Positions 23,509 through 32,708 of a DNA stretch of 33,675 bases are shown piece by piece. The notes under the pieces are model-generated. The model ran no database searches and was not told the DNA's origin. It worked only from the letters and a program-made list of their open reading frames with translations. Location: positions 1 to 33,675 of the forward strand of contig JAIKYA010000003.1 of NCBI GenBank assembly GCA_024683645.1. Reading direction: 5' to 3'. The DNA is from Lachnospiraceae bacterium. GTDB taxonomy: Bacteria; Bacillota; Clostridia; Lachnospirales; Lachnospiraceae. The translations under genes and the position numbers were made by a program. The number at the start of each line of letters is the position of its first letter. Positions within the stretch are counted from its first letter, which is position 1.

Positions 23509-24299
23509 AAGAGCGTCTGGATGTGATACTTGTGGAGCAGGGATATACCGAAAGCCGGGAGAAGGCGAAACGCCTGATAATGGCCGGACAGGTATTTGTG
23601 AATTCCCAGAGGGAGGATAAGCCCGGAAGTACTTTCGAGACGGAAGGACTTAAGCTCGAGGTAAGGGGAGATGAACTGCCTTACGTAAGCCGCGGCGGCT
23701 TAAAGCTTGAGCGGGCGCTGAAGATATGGCCGATAGATGTGAACGGTGCCACCTGCATGGATATAGGTTCGTCCACAGGCGGATTTACCGACTGCATGCT
23801 GCAGAACGGGGCTCTTAAGGTATATGCCATAGATTCGGGGACCAACCAGCTGGCGTGGAAGCTCCGCAGCGACCCGCGGGTCGTATGCATGGAAAAGACC
23901 AATTTCCGTTACGTTACCGGGGAGGATATAGCTGAACAGTCAGATTTCGCGGGGGCGGACGTATCCTTTATCTCTCTGTCAAAGATACTGCCGCAGGCTT
24001 ATCCGCTGCTGAAAGACGGCGGGCATATGGTATGCCTGATAAAGCCGCAGTTTGAAGCGGGACGAGAGTTTGTCGGAAAGAAAGGCGTGGTAAGAGATAA
24101 AAAAGTGCATATGCGCGTGATAGAAGATGTATGCGGATATGCGACGGAATGCGGTTTTGACATACTGGGGCTGGATCATTCCCCGATCAGGGGACCGGAG
24201 GGAAACATAGAATATCTTTTATATCTGGGGAAGGCTGCCGGGGGCGGCAGCATGCCGGATATAGCTGCAGCGGTGAATGAGGCGCATGAGGGCTTATGA
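23505..24299 (+). CDS. tlyA: TlyA-family rRNA 2'-O-methyltransferase (hemolysin A-like)
   Basis: The 264-residue product has an N-terminal S4 RNA-binding domain (residues 1-60, MKERLDVILVEQGYTESREKAK) joined to an FtsJ/RrmJ-like methyltransferase domain: VSRGGLKLERAL, SAM motif DIGSSTGGFTD (86-96), GADVSFISLSKILP, CLIKPQFEAG. TlyA proteins 2'-O-methylate C1409 of 16S rRNA, and in some species C1920 of 23S rRNA; the haemolysin label is historical. Target specificity cannot be read here. It overlaps both neighbours by ATGA junctions, so translation is probably coupled along dxs-tlyA-nadK. Confidence 0.93.
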   Translation: MKERLDVILVEQGYTESREKAKRLIMAGQVFVNSQREDKPGSTFETEGLKLEVRGDELPYVSRGGLKLERALKIWPIDVNGATCMDIGSSTGGFTDCMLQNGALKVYAIDSGTNQLAWKLRSDPRVVCMEKTNFRYVTGEDIAEQSDFAGADVSFISLSKILPQAYPLLKDGGHMVCLIKPQFEAGREFVGKKGVVRDKKVHMRVIEDVCGYATECGFDILGLDHSPIRGPEGNIEYLLYLGKAAGGGSMPDIAAAVNEAHEGL

Positions 24300-25123
24300 A
24301 AAAGATAGGGATAATCTCAAACAGTCTGAAGGATAAGGAACTGAAGGTGGCAGAGCTGGCAGCGGAGAAGCTGCGTGCTCTCGGTGCTGAGGTAAGCATT
24401 GCGGATCTGTGTGACGATAAGGAACTGAATGATGAGGCGGATGCGCTGATCGTGATAGGCGGGGACGGCTCCATGCTCTCGGCTGCGAAGAGAGTCAGGG
24501 AAGCGGGAACGCCGCTGCTCGGTATCAACCTCGGCTGTGTCGGTTATCTGACAGAAGTGGAACTGAATGATATAGACAGCTGTTTAAAGAGACTTGCCGA
24601 AGGCGATTACAGTGTGAGTGAAAGGATGATGCTTTCAGGCAGATGTACCATTTCGGGTAAGATACAGGAGGAGAGCCGCGCACTCAACGATATAGTTTTA
24701 TCAAGGCACGGGACCCTGCTGGTAGCGGGCTACCGTATATATGTGAACGGGAGTTTTCTGGGGGATTTTTACGCGGACGGAGTGATAATCTCCACGCCTA
24801 CAGGCTCGACCGCTTATAACATGTCGGCAGGCGGCCCCATAGTCTCGCCTTCGGCAAGGCTGATAGTGCTGACTCCCGTATGCTCGCACAGTCTGAATTC
24901 AAGGAGCATAGTTTTTTCGGAATCGGATGAACTGACCGTGGAGATACTTGAGGCCAGAGGCGGTAAGAAGGCCGAGATAGAAGTCAGTTATGACGGGAGC
25001 GGGAACAGGATACTTGGCTGCGGTGACAGACTTACGGCGAGGGCTTCCGATAAGGTGACAAGGATAATAAAAATGAATGATGACGGCTTCCTGCAGGTGC
25101 TGAACAGGAAGATGTCGTTATAA
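24296..25123 (+). CDS. nadK: NAD kinase
   Basis: NadK phosphorylates NAD to NADP. The 275-residue product has the diagnostic GGDGSMLSAAKR (55-66), GINLGCVGYLTEVE, the NDIVLSRHG segment and TPTGSTAYNMSAGGPIVSP, all parts of the NAD and metal site. The end is less conserved. It overlaps tlyA by 4 bp. In many Clostridia argR separates nadK from recN. Here only 49 bp follow before recN and no argR is present. Confidence 0.96.
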   Translation: MKKIGIISNSLKDKELKVAELAAEKLRALGAEVSIADLCDDKELNDEADALIVIGGDGSMLSAAKRVREAGTPLLGINLGCVGYLTEVELNDIDSCLKRLAEGDYSVSERMMLSGRCTISGKIQEESRALNDIVLSRHGTLLVAGYRIYVNGSFLGDFYADGVIISTPTGSTAYNMSAGGPIVSPSARLIVLTPVCSHSLNSRSIVFSESDELTVEILEARGGKKAEIEVSYDGSGNRILGCGDRLTARASDKVTRIIKMNDDGFLQVLNRKMSL

Positions 25124-25172
25124 GTGCGGAGAAAGGCTTTTCGCTTATAAAAGAGAAAGGCAGGAAATATAT

Positions 25173-26864
25173 ATGCTGGACAGATTATATGTCAAAAACC
25201 TCGCGTTGATAAAGGAAGCCGAGATAGAGCTCGGAGCGGGGCTTAATATACTTACGGGTGAGACAGGTGCGGGCAAGTCGGTGATCATCGGCTCCATCAA
25301 TCTGTGTCTCGGAGGAAAGGCCGACAGGGACATGATACGCGACGGTGCGGAATATGCCCTTATAGAGCTTGTTTTCAGACCGGATGAGGATGTCGTAAAA
25401 GCCGTGAAGGAAATGGACATGCCGGTAGAAGACGACGGCTGTATCATCATTTCCAGAAAGATCAGCAGTACGAAAAGCCAGATAAAGGTATGCGGGGAGA
25501 GTGTGACTGTCAGACAGGTAAAGGACCTGGCAGCCCTGCTGCTTGATGTGCACGGACAGCATGAGCATCAGTCACTGCTTAAAGCTTCCAGGCAGAGGGA
25601 ACTGTTGGATGCATACGGAGGTACCGCGATGAGCGGGCTGCTGGAAAAGATGAAGGAAGCCTACAGCAGATATGAGAACGTATGCGGAAAGATAGCTGCA
25701 CTCGACATAGATGAAGGCACAAGGGCAAGGGAGATGTCCCTTGCGGAGTATGAGATAAAACAGATAGAGGAAGCCGCGATAACGCCCGGCGAGGAAAAGG
25801 AACTGGCTGAGCGTTTTAAGAAAATGAAACAGGGCATGGATAACCATGAAATGCTCTGCCGTGTGGCGGAACTGATAGATGCAGACGGAGGGGCTTCGGA
25901 CAGGCTCGGAAGAGCCATAAGCGAGATGAATTCCGCTGATGATGACGAAAAGCTGAAAGAGATAAGCGGGATGCTGCTAAATGCCGAGGGCTATCTTTCC
26001 GATGCTTCCAGGGGACTGCGCCGTTACATGGAGGATACGGAATACGATCCGGCGGAATATGCGGAAACCGAGAGCCGGCTGGATACCATAAGGAGTCTGA
26101 TACTCAAGTACGGCAGGAGTGAGGAAGATGTGCTGAAATATCTTGACGAGAGAAAACAGCGGCTTAAAGAACTCGGAAGTATGGAAGAGACAGTTGCGGG
26201 ACTTAAGGCCGAACAGGATGCGGCTTATGAGGCAATGGAAAAGGCAGGGGCAGCCATAAGCAGACTTCGGAAGAAAACGGCGGCAGGTCTGGAAAAAGAG
26301 ATAAGCGAAGCACTGCTTGAGATGAATTTCCTGAAAGTATGTTTTAAGGCGGAATTAAGAGAAAAAGAGGAATATTCATCATACGGTAAGGATGAGGTGG
26401 TATTTACCATATCCCTAAACCCCGGTGAGGAGGCGAAGCCTCTTTCGGAGGTGGCAAGCGGCGGCGAGCTCTCAAGGATAATGCTTGCATTAAAGAGTGT
26501 CTTTGCAAAGAAAGATGCAATAGGGACCCTGGTGTTTGACGAGATCGATACCGGTATCAGCGGCAAGACGGCATGGAAGGTCTCGGAAAAGATGGGAACG
26601 CTCTCGCGTTCACACCAGCTTATCTGCATAACGCATCTGCCCCAGATAGCGGCGATGGCCGACACGCATTTTCTGATAGAAAAGAGCGAAAAGGACGGCA
26701 GGACCATAAGTGATATACGTCTGCTTGATGATGAGGAAAGAACTGCGGAGCTGGCCAGGATGCTGGGCGGGGATAATGTCAGCGAGGCCTCGCTCATGAA
26801 CGCAAAGGAGCTGCTTGAACAGGCGGGCGCCGTGAAGGAGAGGGATAAAAAAACACTTTTATAA
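25173..26864 (+). CDS. recN: DNA repair protein RecN
   Basis: RecN is an SMC-like ATPase acting early in double-strand-break repair. The 563-residue protein has Walker A GETGAGKS (29-36), the RecN-typical DVHGQHEHQSLL, two coiled-coil arms (about 150-400) and the ABC signature SGGELS (429-434). Walker B VFDEIDTGISG (454-464) and the switch ITHLPQIAAMAD follow. Full length for the family. SD AGGA lies upstream of ATG 25173. It ends the block that starts with asp23. No clear terminator follows: the stop lies in an AT-rich stretch that contains the glgA promoter. Confidence 0.97.
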   Translation: MLDRLYVKNLALIKEAEIELGAGLNILTGETGAGKSVIIGSINLCLGGKADRDMIRDGAEYALIELVFRPDEDVVKAVKEMDMPVEDDGCIIISRKISSTKSQIKVCGESVTVRQVKDLAALLLDVHGQHEHQSLLKASRQRELLDAYGGTAMSGLLEKMKEAYSRYENVCGKIAALDIDEGTRAREMSLAEYEIKQIEEAAITPGEEKELAERFKKMKQGMDNHEMLCRVAELIDADGGASDRLGRAISEMNSADDDEKLKEISGMLLNAEGYLSDASRGLRRYMEDTEYDPAEYAETESRLDTIRSLILKYGRSEEDVLKYLDERKQRLKELGSMEETVAGLKAEQDAAYEAMEKAGAAISRLRKKTAAGLEKEISEALLEMNFLKVCFKAELREKEEYSSYGKDEVVFTISLNPGEEAKPLSEVASGGELSRIMLALKSVFAKKDAIGTLVFDEIDTGISGKTAWKVSEKMGTLSRSHQLICITHLPQIAAMADTHFLIEKSEKDGRTISDIRLLDDEERTAELARMLGGDNVSEASLMNAKELLEQAGAVKERDKKTLL

Positions 26865-26879
26865 TACAGAGTTTTGAGG

Positions 26880-26902
26880 TATAATATTTTACGGCAAAAT
26901 AT
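26880..26902 (+). promoter_or_regulatory. glgA promoter -10 with overlapping palindrome
   Basis: TATAAT (26880-26885) has only a poor -35 (TTTTAT at 26857). ATATTTT (26884-26890) and AAAATAT (26896-26902) form a perfect 7-bp inverted repeat around ACGGC. It covers the predicted start site, as an operator would. A second TATAAT lies at 26860-26865 over the recN stop. Confidence 0.5.
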
Positions 26903-26938
26903 AACTCCGGGGGTTACGGAGACTAATGGAGGGATAGA

Positions 26939-28393
26939 ATGAAAAATATCTTATTTATCGCATCTGAAGGTGTTCCGTTCATTAAGACGGGTGGCTTGGC
27001 AGACGTGGTTGGCTCTTTACCCAAATGTGTTGATAAGAAGTTCTTTGATATAAGGGTCATGCTCCCGAAATACACCTGCATTTCGAAGGAAATGAAGGAC
27101 AGGATGAAGTACAAGACCCATTTTTATATGGATTTTCACTGGAACAACGAGTATGTCGGTATACTCGAATCCAAAGTGGACGGTGTACATTACTATTTCA
27201 TAGACAACGAGATGATGTTCGGCGGTTTCAAGCCGTACAGCGGAAATGTATATGATGATATAGTCAAATTTGCGTTCTTCTCCAAGGCGGCGCTTTCGGC
27301 TATACCGCTTCTGGATTTTGAGCCGGACCTGATCCACTGTCACGACTGGCAGACCGGACTTGTACCCGTGTATTTAAAGGAACGCTTCCAGGACAATCCG
27401 CTCTTTGCGAAGATGAAGTCGGTAATGACCATCCATAACCTGAAATTCCAGGGAAGATGGGATGTAAAGGATGTAAGGGATATAACAGGACTTTCCGGAT
27501 ATTTCTTTACGCCGGATAAGCTCGAGAGCTATCGTGATGCCAATCTGTTAAAGGGCGGACTGGTATATGCCGATGCCATCACCACGGTAAGCGATACATA
27601 TGCCGAGGAGATAAAAACACCCTTCTACGGCGAAGGACTTGACGGTCTGTTAAAGGCCAGGAGCGGGGATCTGCGCGGTATAGTAAACGGTATAGACTAT
27701 GATGAATACGATCCCTCAAAAGACCAGTATATCGTGGCTCCTTATTCCGCAAAGAATTTCCGAAAGGAAAAGGTAAAGAACAAAAAGGCCCTGCAGAAAG
27801 AGCTGGGACTTGAGGAAGATGAAAAGACCATGATGATAGGTATAGTCTCCAGGCTGACCGATCAGAAGGGCTTTGACCTTATAGCGTATGTTATGGACGA
27901 ACTGTGCCAGGATGCCGTACAGATAGTGGTTCTCGGAACAGGCGATGAGCAGTATGAGAACATGTTCAGACACTTTGACTGGAAATACGGCAGCAAAGTA
28001 TCGGCAAACATCTCTTATTCAGAGGGCCTCTCACATAAGATCTATGCTTCCTGTGACGCATTCCTTATGCCGTCGATGTTTGAACCCTGCGGACTTTCGC
28101 AGCTGATGGCTCTCAGATACGGTACAGTTCCCATCGTCAGGGAGACCGGCGGGCTTAAGGATACGGTAGAACCTTACAATGAGTTCGAGAGCAGCGGAAC
28201 GGGCTTTTCCTTCAGGAACTACAATGCTCATGAGATGCTTGCGACCATCAGGTATGCCGAGAAGATTTACTATGACAAACGCAGGGAATGGAACAAGATG
28301 ATAGACAGAGGCATGGCAGCGGATTTCTCCTGGCATGTATCTGCCTCAAAGTATCAGGACATGTACGACTGGCTGATAGGAGACAAGGCGTAA
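26939..28393 (+). CDS. glgA: Glycogen synthase (ADP-glucose type)
   Basis: GlgA extends alpha-1,4-glucan from ADP-glucose. The 484-residue GT5-family enzyme opens with FIASEGVPFIKTGGLADVVGSLPK, whose KTGGL (16-20) binds the nucleotide sugar. It has HCHDWQTGLVPVYLK, HNLKFQGRWD, GIVNGIDYDEYDP and a C-terminal GT-B domain with the catalytic region SMFEPCGLSQLMALRYG (EPCG 382-385) and RETGGLKDTV. RBS GGAGGGA lies about 7 nt before ATG 26939. No other glycogen gene is in the window. The next gene begins 3 bp after the stop, so it may share the glgA transcript. Confidence 0.96.
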   Translation: MKNILFIASEGVPFIKTGGLADVVGSLPKCVDKKFFDIRVMLPKYTCISKEMKDRMKYKTHFYMDFHWNNEYVGILESKVDGVHYYFIDNEMMFGGFKPYSGNVYDDIVKFAFFSKAALSAIPLLDFEPDLIHCHDWQTGLVPVYLKERFQDNPLFAKMKSVMTIHNLKFQGRWDVKDVRDITGLSGYFFTPDKLESYRDANLLKGGLVYADAITTVSDTYAEEIKTPFYGEGLDGLLKARSGDLRGIVNGIDYDEYDPSKDQYIVAPYSAKNFRKEKVKNKKALQKELGLEEDEKTMMIGIVSRLTDQKGFDLIAYVMDELCQDAVQIVVLGTGDEQYENMFRHFDWKYGSKVSANISYSEGLSHKIYASCDAFLMPSMFEPCGLSQLMALRYGTVPIVRETGGLKDTVEPYNEFESSGTGFSFRNYNAHEMLATIRYAEKIYYDKRREWNKMIDRGMAADFSWHVSASKYQDMYDWLIGDKA

Positions 28394-28396
28394 GAA

Positions 28397-30370
28397 ATGT
28401 TTAGTTTGTTAATACAAAAAGGCATCAAGAGAAAAAAGGAGGCGGGCGCACGCAGCACGTGGCCTGCCTTAGCTTTGCCGGTACTGCTGTTTACATTGTT
28501 ATTGAGTCTGAATGTTTATGCATCCTCGGACGGGGATGATGCGGATGCCGGAGAAGAAAAGGAAAAGAGCAGCAACACTTCTGATGAGGTATTCGATGTG
28601 ACCGCAGATGCGAGTGCCAACGATTATGACGAGACCTATACCGTCAATATTGATGTCACCAACAGTGGTAAGGATTTCGGCGGATATGTCAGACTCCGCT
28701 TAAACAGCAGGACTTATAAGGTGGCTGCATATGAGACCTATGCTGCGATAGCCGGCGGGGAAAAACAGTCGGTGGTGCTCACCATTCCCGCGGCAGGGGA
28801 TTTTGATTATTCAAATGCCGAGGCTACGGTTGAGATAGTCGATGAAAAAGGAAAGGTGATCTTTTCCGAGAAGCAGAGGAAGCTTTTTGAGGAAAGGGAA
28901 AACCATTATGCGATCATAAGTGACGAGCCGAAGGCTCTTTCTTATCTGGATACCTCCAGGACATACTGGTTTGACGCGTATGAGGGCATTTCCGAAATAA
29001 CGATCTCGGAGAGTGATCTGGAGGACGAGAACGGACTGGACGGAGTGAAGCTCATATTCCTTGACGGATATGACAGCGGTGACTTTTCCAGAGAGGCTAT
29101 ACGCAATATCGAGAAATGGGTGCGCAGCGGCGGCGTGCTGGTTATCGGTACAGGAAAGAACCTCGATGATGCTTTCTGGGCCTTTGATGATGAATTTATA
29201 GATGCCGAACTTCAGAACGGTGTCGTTACACGTGAGTACACCAGTTATTCCTATGATCAGGTTGATGTGTCACATATCAAATACGGAAACTCCTACGATT
29301 CAGGAAACTATTATCTCGATAATTCAGGTATAAAACCGACCGGTGCGGGAGCCATAGTGCTGCTCGAATTCAGCATGGCTTCGGACAATATGGATACTTA
29401 CAGTTTTCCTGCAGCTCTCGGTTCGCTTCTCCGTTACTATAATTTTATGGACAGTAATTCGTATACAACATATACGGTTTACAATCATGACATTGAGACC
29501 TGCTTTAAACTGCTGCAGGGTGACAGCAGCTTTAATCAGGGATTTCTGAAGATACTGATGATCATATATATAGCAGTGATCGGACCGGGATTGTATTTTG
29601 TGCTGAAGAAGCTGAAGATACGCGAAAAGATCTGGCTGTGCATACCGGCTACCACCCTTGTTTTCGTACTGCTGGTATTCGTCATCACGGTAGGTAACGG
29701 CCCGGCCAAAAAGTCCTATGCCACACTGCGGGTGGCTGAAGCCAGCGGACAGAGTTATGAAGCGGACTTTATCATGGGATATCAGGCATCCGGTGACGAA
29801 TGGAGTGTGAACATCGCAAAGAATGCGATAGGAGCGGGTCCCATGCTTGCTTCCTTCGATTATGAATACAAGAAGGACGGACAGTACAATTACCTTACGA
29901 GCTTAAGACCTGAAGGCATGCGGCTCACATACAAGCCCAAGGGAGTGTTTGAACCGGCATATTTCAAGGTGAACAGGAAGAACAAGGGCTACGGTCCGCT
30001 GAAGTTCTCTCTCAAGAGTTCGGGAGGAAGGATATCCGGAACGATACAGAACAAGACAGGACATGATTTCAAGTATTATCTGATAGTCTGCGAAGGAAAT
30101 GCCCTGGTATACGAGGGCGGAAAGAACGGTGAAAAGACCGAGATAGATATGAGAGCTACAGCCGTCAATCACAGCAATATCATGTATGAGGCTGAAAGAG
30201 CTTACGACTCGGGAGATTATGAGGGGGCAAGGTACCTTTCCATGCTGTCCCTGTCTCTTTTGCAGGTACATGAGGGAGAAAACTGTGTGATAGGCATCTG
30301 TCCTGCCGAAAGACTTCTGGACGGGAAACAGAAAGAGGAATCCTTCCTTTGCATTTATGAGAAAGAGTGA
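28397..30370 (+). CDS. Large membrane protein with Ig-like and GATase1-like extracytoplasmic regions, function unknown
   Basis: I do not recognise a characterised homologue. The 657-residue product has a basic N-terminus and a signal-anchor (about 22-43), then an acidic linker. A beta-rich segment (65-155, TYTVNIDVTNSG type) looks like an Ig/CARDB-like fold. At 170-255 KLIFLDGYDSGDFSREAI then WVRSGGVLVIGTG resembles GATase1/ThuA-like domains found in membrane proteins of aerotolerance and ABC-auxiliary (GldG-like) clusters; no catalytic Cys triad is evident. Two transmembrane helices (about 383-403 and 412-433) precede a C-terminal extracytoplasmic part. The ABC ATPase begins 6 bp later, which suggests an accessory subunit. 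Confidence 0.75.
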   Translation: MFSLLIQKGIKRKKEAGARSTWPALALPVLLFTLLLSLNVYASSDGDDADAGEEKEKSSNTSDEVFDVTADASANDYDETYTVNIDVTNSGKDFGGYVRLRLNSRTYKVAAYETYAAIAGGEKQSVVLTIPAAGDFDYSNAEATVEIVDEKGKVIFSEKQRKLFEERENHYAIISDEPKALSYLDTSRTYWFDAYEGISEITISESDLEDENGLDGVKLIFLDGYDSGDFSREAIRNIEKWVRSGGVLVIGTGKNLDDAFWAFDDEFIDAELQNGVVTREYTSYSYDQVDVSHIKYGNSYDSGNYYLDNSGIKPTGAGAIVLLEFSMASDNMDTYSFPAALGSLLRYYNFMDSNSYTTYTVYNHDIETCFKLLQGDSSFNQGFLKILMIIYIAVIGPGLYFVLKKLKIREKIWLCIPATTLVFVLLVFVITVGNGPAKKSYATLRVAEASGQSYEADFIMGYQASGDEWSVNIAKNAIGAGPMLASFDYEYKKDGQYNYLTSLRPEGMRLTYKPKGVFEPAYFKVNRKNKGYGPLKFSLKSSGGRISGTIQNKTGHDFKYYLIVCEGNALVYEGGKNGEKTEIDMRATAVNHSNIMYEAERAYDSGDYEGARYLSMLSLSLLQVHEGENCVIGICPAERLLDGKQKEESFLCIYEKE

Positions 30371-30376
30371 TCAACG

Positions 30377-31318
30377 GTGATATATTTAGGCAATCTGATA
30401 AAATCATACGGAAAGAATATGCCGCCTGCGGTAAATAATCTGACACTGCATGTGCCGAAAGGGGATCTGTTCGGTTTTGTGGGACCGAATGGAGCCGGCA
30501 AGACCACTACGATAAGGATGATATGCGGGCTGCTGAGGCCTGATTACGGTACCATCAATATAGGCGGTTACGACCACAGGGTACAGCAGGAAGAGGTAAA
30601 GCGGACCATAGGCTATGTGCCCGATTTCTTTGGCGTGTACGAGAATCTGAAGGTTAAGGAATACATGGAGTTTTACGGCTCCATCTACGGTATCGGCGAT
30701 GCGCAGATAAGGAAGCTGACGGGCGATCTGCTGGAGCTTGTAAATCTGAGCGATAAAACGGAAGTGTATGTTGATACGCTTTCAAGAGGTATGAAACAGA
30801 GACTATGCGTAGCGAGAGCCCTGCTTCACAACCCGGCGCTGCTGATACTCGACGAGCCTTCTTCGGGGCTGGATCCCAGGGCCAGGGTGGAGATGAGAGA
30901 ACTGCTGATGAACCTTCAGGGCATGGGCAAGACAATAATAATCTCTTCACATATACTTGCGGATATTGCCGAAATGTGTAACAGCGTCGGCATCATGAGT
31001 AAGGGACATCTGGTAGCCGCAGGCAAGATGGAGGATATACTGGGCGACCGCGGAAGTTCGGGCAGGATAATAATAGAGATCGCCGGCGACTCAATGAAGG
31101 CGGCGGAAACGGTACGTACGATGCAGGAACTTCGTCTTGAATCTGTCAAGGAAAACGAGATAGTCGTGGGATATGACGGAACGGATGAAGTATTGAACAG
31201 ATGCCTCGGGGAACTGATGAGGTCGGGTGTGATGATGAAAGGTTTCCACAAGGAAGAGAAGAGTCTGGAAAGTCTGTTCATGCAGGTGACGGCAGGAGGC
31301 GACGATGGAACAAACTAA
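30377..31318 (+). CDS. ABC transporter ATP-binding protein (ABC-2/exporter type)
   Basis: The 313-residue ATPase has Walker A GPNGAGKTT (36-44), the Q-loop region TIGYVPDFFGVYENL, signature LSRGMKQ (135-141), Walker B LLILDEPSSGLDP (DE at 159-160) and the switch His in IIISSHI. A C-terminal extension of about 85 residues, common in DrrA/CcmA-like ATPases, follows. It presumably drives the permease encoded next, whose start overlaps its end by 14 bp. GTG 30377 is the start, and the SD is poor. The substrate is unknown. The partner permease and the gldG-like neighbour suggest an envelope-directed function. Confidence 0.93.
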   Translation: MIYLGNLIKSYGKNMPPAVNNLTLHVPKGDLFGFVGPNGAGKTTTIRMICGLLRPDYGTINIGGYDHRVQQEEVKRTIGYVPDFFGVYENLKVKEYMEFYGSIYGIGDAQIRKLTGDLLELVNLSDKTEVYVDTLSRGMKQRLCVARALLHNPALLILDEPSSGLDPRARVEMRELLMNLQGMGKTIIISSHILADIAEMCNSVGIMSKGHLVAAGKMEDILGDRGSSGRIIIEIAGDSMKAAETVRTMQELRLESVKENEIVVGYDGTDEVLNRCLGELMRSGVMMKGFHKEEKSLESLFMQVTAGGDDGTN

Positions 31319-32708
31319 ACGTAAGAAGGGATTTCATTTCACCATAAATCCGATAGTGAAAAAGGATCTCAGAATATTATCCAGAAGTTCAAAGTATTCC
31401 TGGGGACTTTTTGCTTATGAGCTGATCATGGGCTTTATCTTCTTTTTTGCGATGATGATAATAGAAGACAATTCCGGCTACGGTTATCTGGACCAGTATC
31501 AGGATTTTGTGGCGCTGTTTCCGGCTATCTGCTATGCTCAGATGGGAATAATATGCCTTCTGCTGCCTATAATCACTGCCACATCGATATCGGGCGAGAA
31601 GGAAAGACAGACCTTTGATATCATGCTGACAACCGTGATGAGTCCGAGACAGATAATAACCGGTAAGGTTTTCTCTGCCGTGATCAGGGTGATGATGTTC
31701 ATCATAGCAAGTGTTCCGCTGATGGCTCTTTCATTTACTCTTGGCGGCCTGAGCTGGTGGAGCCTGCTGGCCGTTATCATCGGTTTCTTTGTATTTGCGA
31801 TCTATTCCGGCTCTGTCGGGATACTGGCCTCCACACTTACCAGAAAATCACTGGTATCGATCATACTGGCATTTGTTATCTATGCGGCTATCGGCATGCT
31901 GACCATAATACCGCTGATCTTCATGGTGTTTATAAGCTATCTCTCGATAGATGAACTGATAATAGAAATACTGATAATGCTGAATCCGTTCTACGGCCTG
32001 GGCATGCTCATATATCTCTTAAGTTCCGGCGAGATGCTCGGAGGACTGTTCGGAAACGGCAACAATATAGTATTAAGCCTGGGCGGTGTACTTATATCGG
32101 GCGCAGTGACGCTTGTTTTATCCTTTGTATTGCAGGCGATAGCAGCCAGGAGGATAGACCCGCTTAAAGGCTACAGGCTTGATAAGAGGAAAATAAAGAA
32201 GATGAGGGGGGTGAGTCCCCTTCCGGCAGCAGCTGCAGCTGCGCAGCCGGGCGTTATGCAGCCTGCAGGACCGCAGTGGCAGCAGCCGCCTGTGATGCAG
32301 GAGGTGCAGCCACTGGTACAGCCTTCGCAGCCAGCACAGACTATCATGCCTGAAATGCCGCCTATGCAGAATTTACAGCCGGTGATGCCTGCAGAAAACG
32401 ATGCGCCTGTCGTACAGCCGGTGATGCCTGCAGAGCCGGATACGTCTGCCGCTCAGCCGGTGATGCCTGTGGAAAGCGATGCATCTGTCGTACAGCCGGT
32501 GATGCCCGAAGAGAGTATTGCTCCGGAGATACAGACATTCCGGCCCGTGATGCAGCAGGATATCCTGCCTGAAATAAAAGAAGTGACAATGCCGGAGGTT
32601 ATGCCGGTACCTGAATCAGCACCGGCACCCGAGGTGGCGCCGGCTCCTAAGGTTTCGCAGACTGAGTCTCAGAAGCCGTCATGGATGGGGACTGCAAGAA
32701 ATGAATAA
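31305..32708 (+). CDS. ABC-2 type permease with a 13-residue-repeat Pro/Gln/Met-rich C-terminal tail
   Basis: The 467-residue protein has about six transmembrane helices (near 36-52, 73-95, 127-148, 151-175, 183-212, 258-280) and the ABC-2 coupling segment SISGEKERQTFDIMLTTVMS with MSPRQIITGK. After KGYRLDKRKIKKMRG (ending near residue 302) comes a tail of about 165 residues that is not part of known permeases. It is rich in Ala, Pro, Gln and Met and includes at least four QPVMPAE-type repeats. The tail should be cytoplasmic if the loop topology is standard. It ends WMGTARNE. ATG 31305 lies inside the ATPase gene with a GGAGG-type SD upstream. Confidence 0.9.
   Translation: MEQTKRKKGFHFTINPIVKKDLRILSRSSKYSWGLFAYELIMGFIFFFAMMIIEDNSGYGYLDQYQDFVALFPAICYAQMGIICLLLPIITATSISGEKERQTFDIMLTTVMSPRQIITGKVFSAVIRVMMFIIASVPLMALSFTLGGLSWWSLLAVIIGFFVFAIYSGSVGILASTLTRKSLVSIILAFVIYAAIGMLTIIPLIFMVFISYLSIDELIIEILIMLNPFYGLGMLIYLLSSGEMLGGLFGNGNNIVLSLGGVLISGAVTLVLSFVLQAIAARRIDPLKGYRLDKRKIKKMRGVSPLPAAAAAAQPGVMQPAGPQWQQPPVMQEVQPLVQPSQPAQTIMPEMPPMQNLQPVMPAENDAPVVQPVMPAEPDTSAAQPVMPVESDASVVQPVMPEESIAPEIQTFRPVMQQDILPEIKEVTMPEVMPVPESAPAPEVAPAPKVSQTESQKPSWMGTARNE
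32376..32531 (+). repeat. 39-bp in-frame tandem repeat inside the permease gene
   Basis: CAGCCGGTGATGCC begins units at 32376, 32415, 32454 and 32493, all 39 bp apart. A fifth degenerate unit begins at 32532 (QTFRPVM). Each encodes 13 residues starting QPVMP. Copies differ mostly after the first 7 residues. Confidence 0.9.

Noticed and set aside
25124-25172. Possible terminator or small gene between nadK and recN
   Set aside because: The imperfect hairpin (GCGGAG region against CTTTTCGC) is too weak, without a proper T-run, and no reading frame of note is present.
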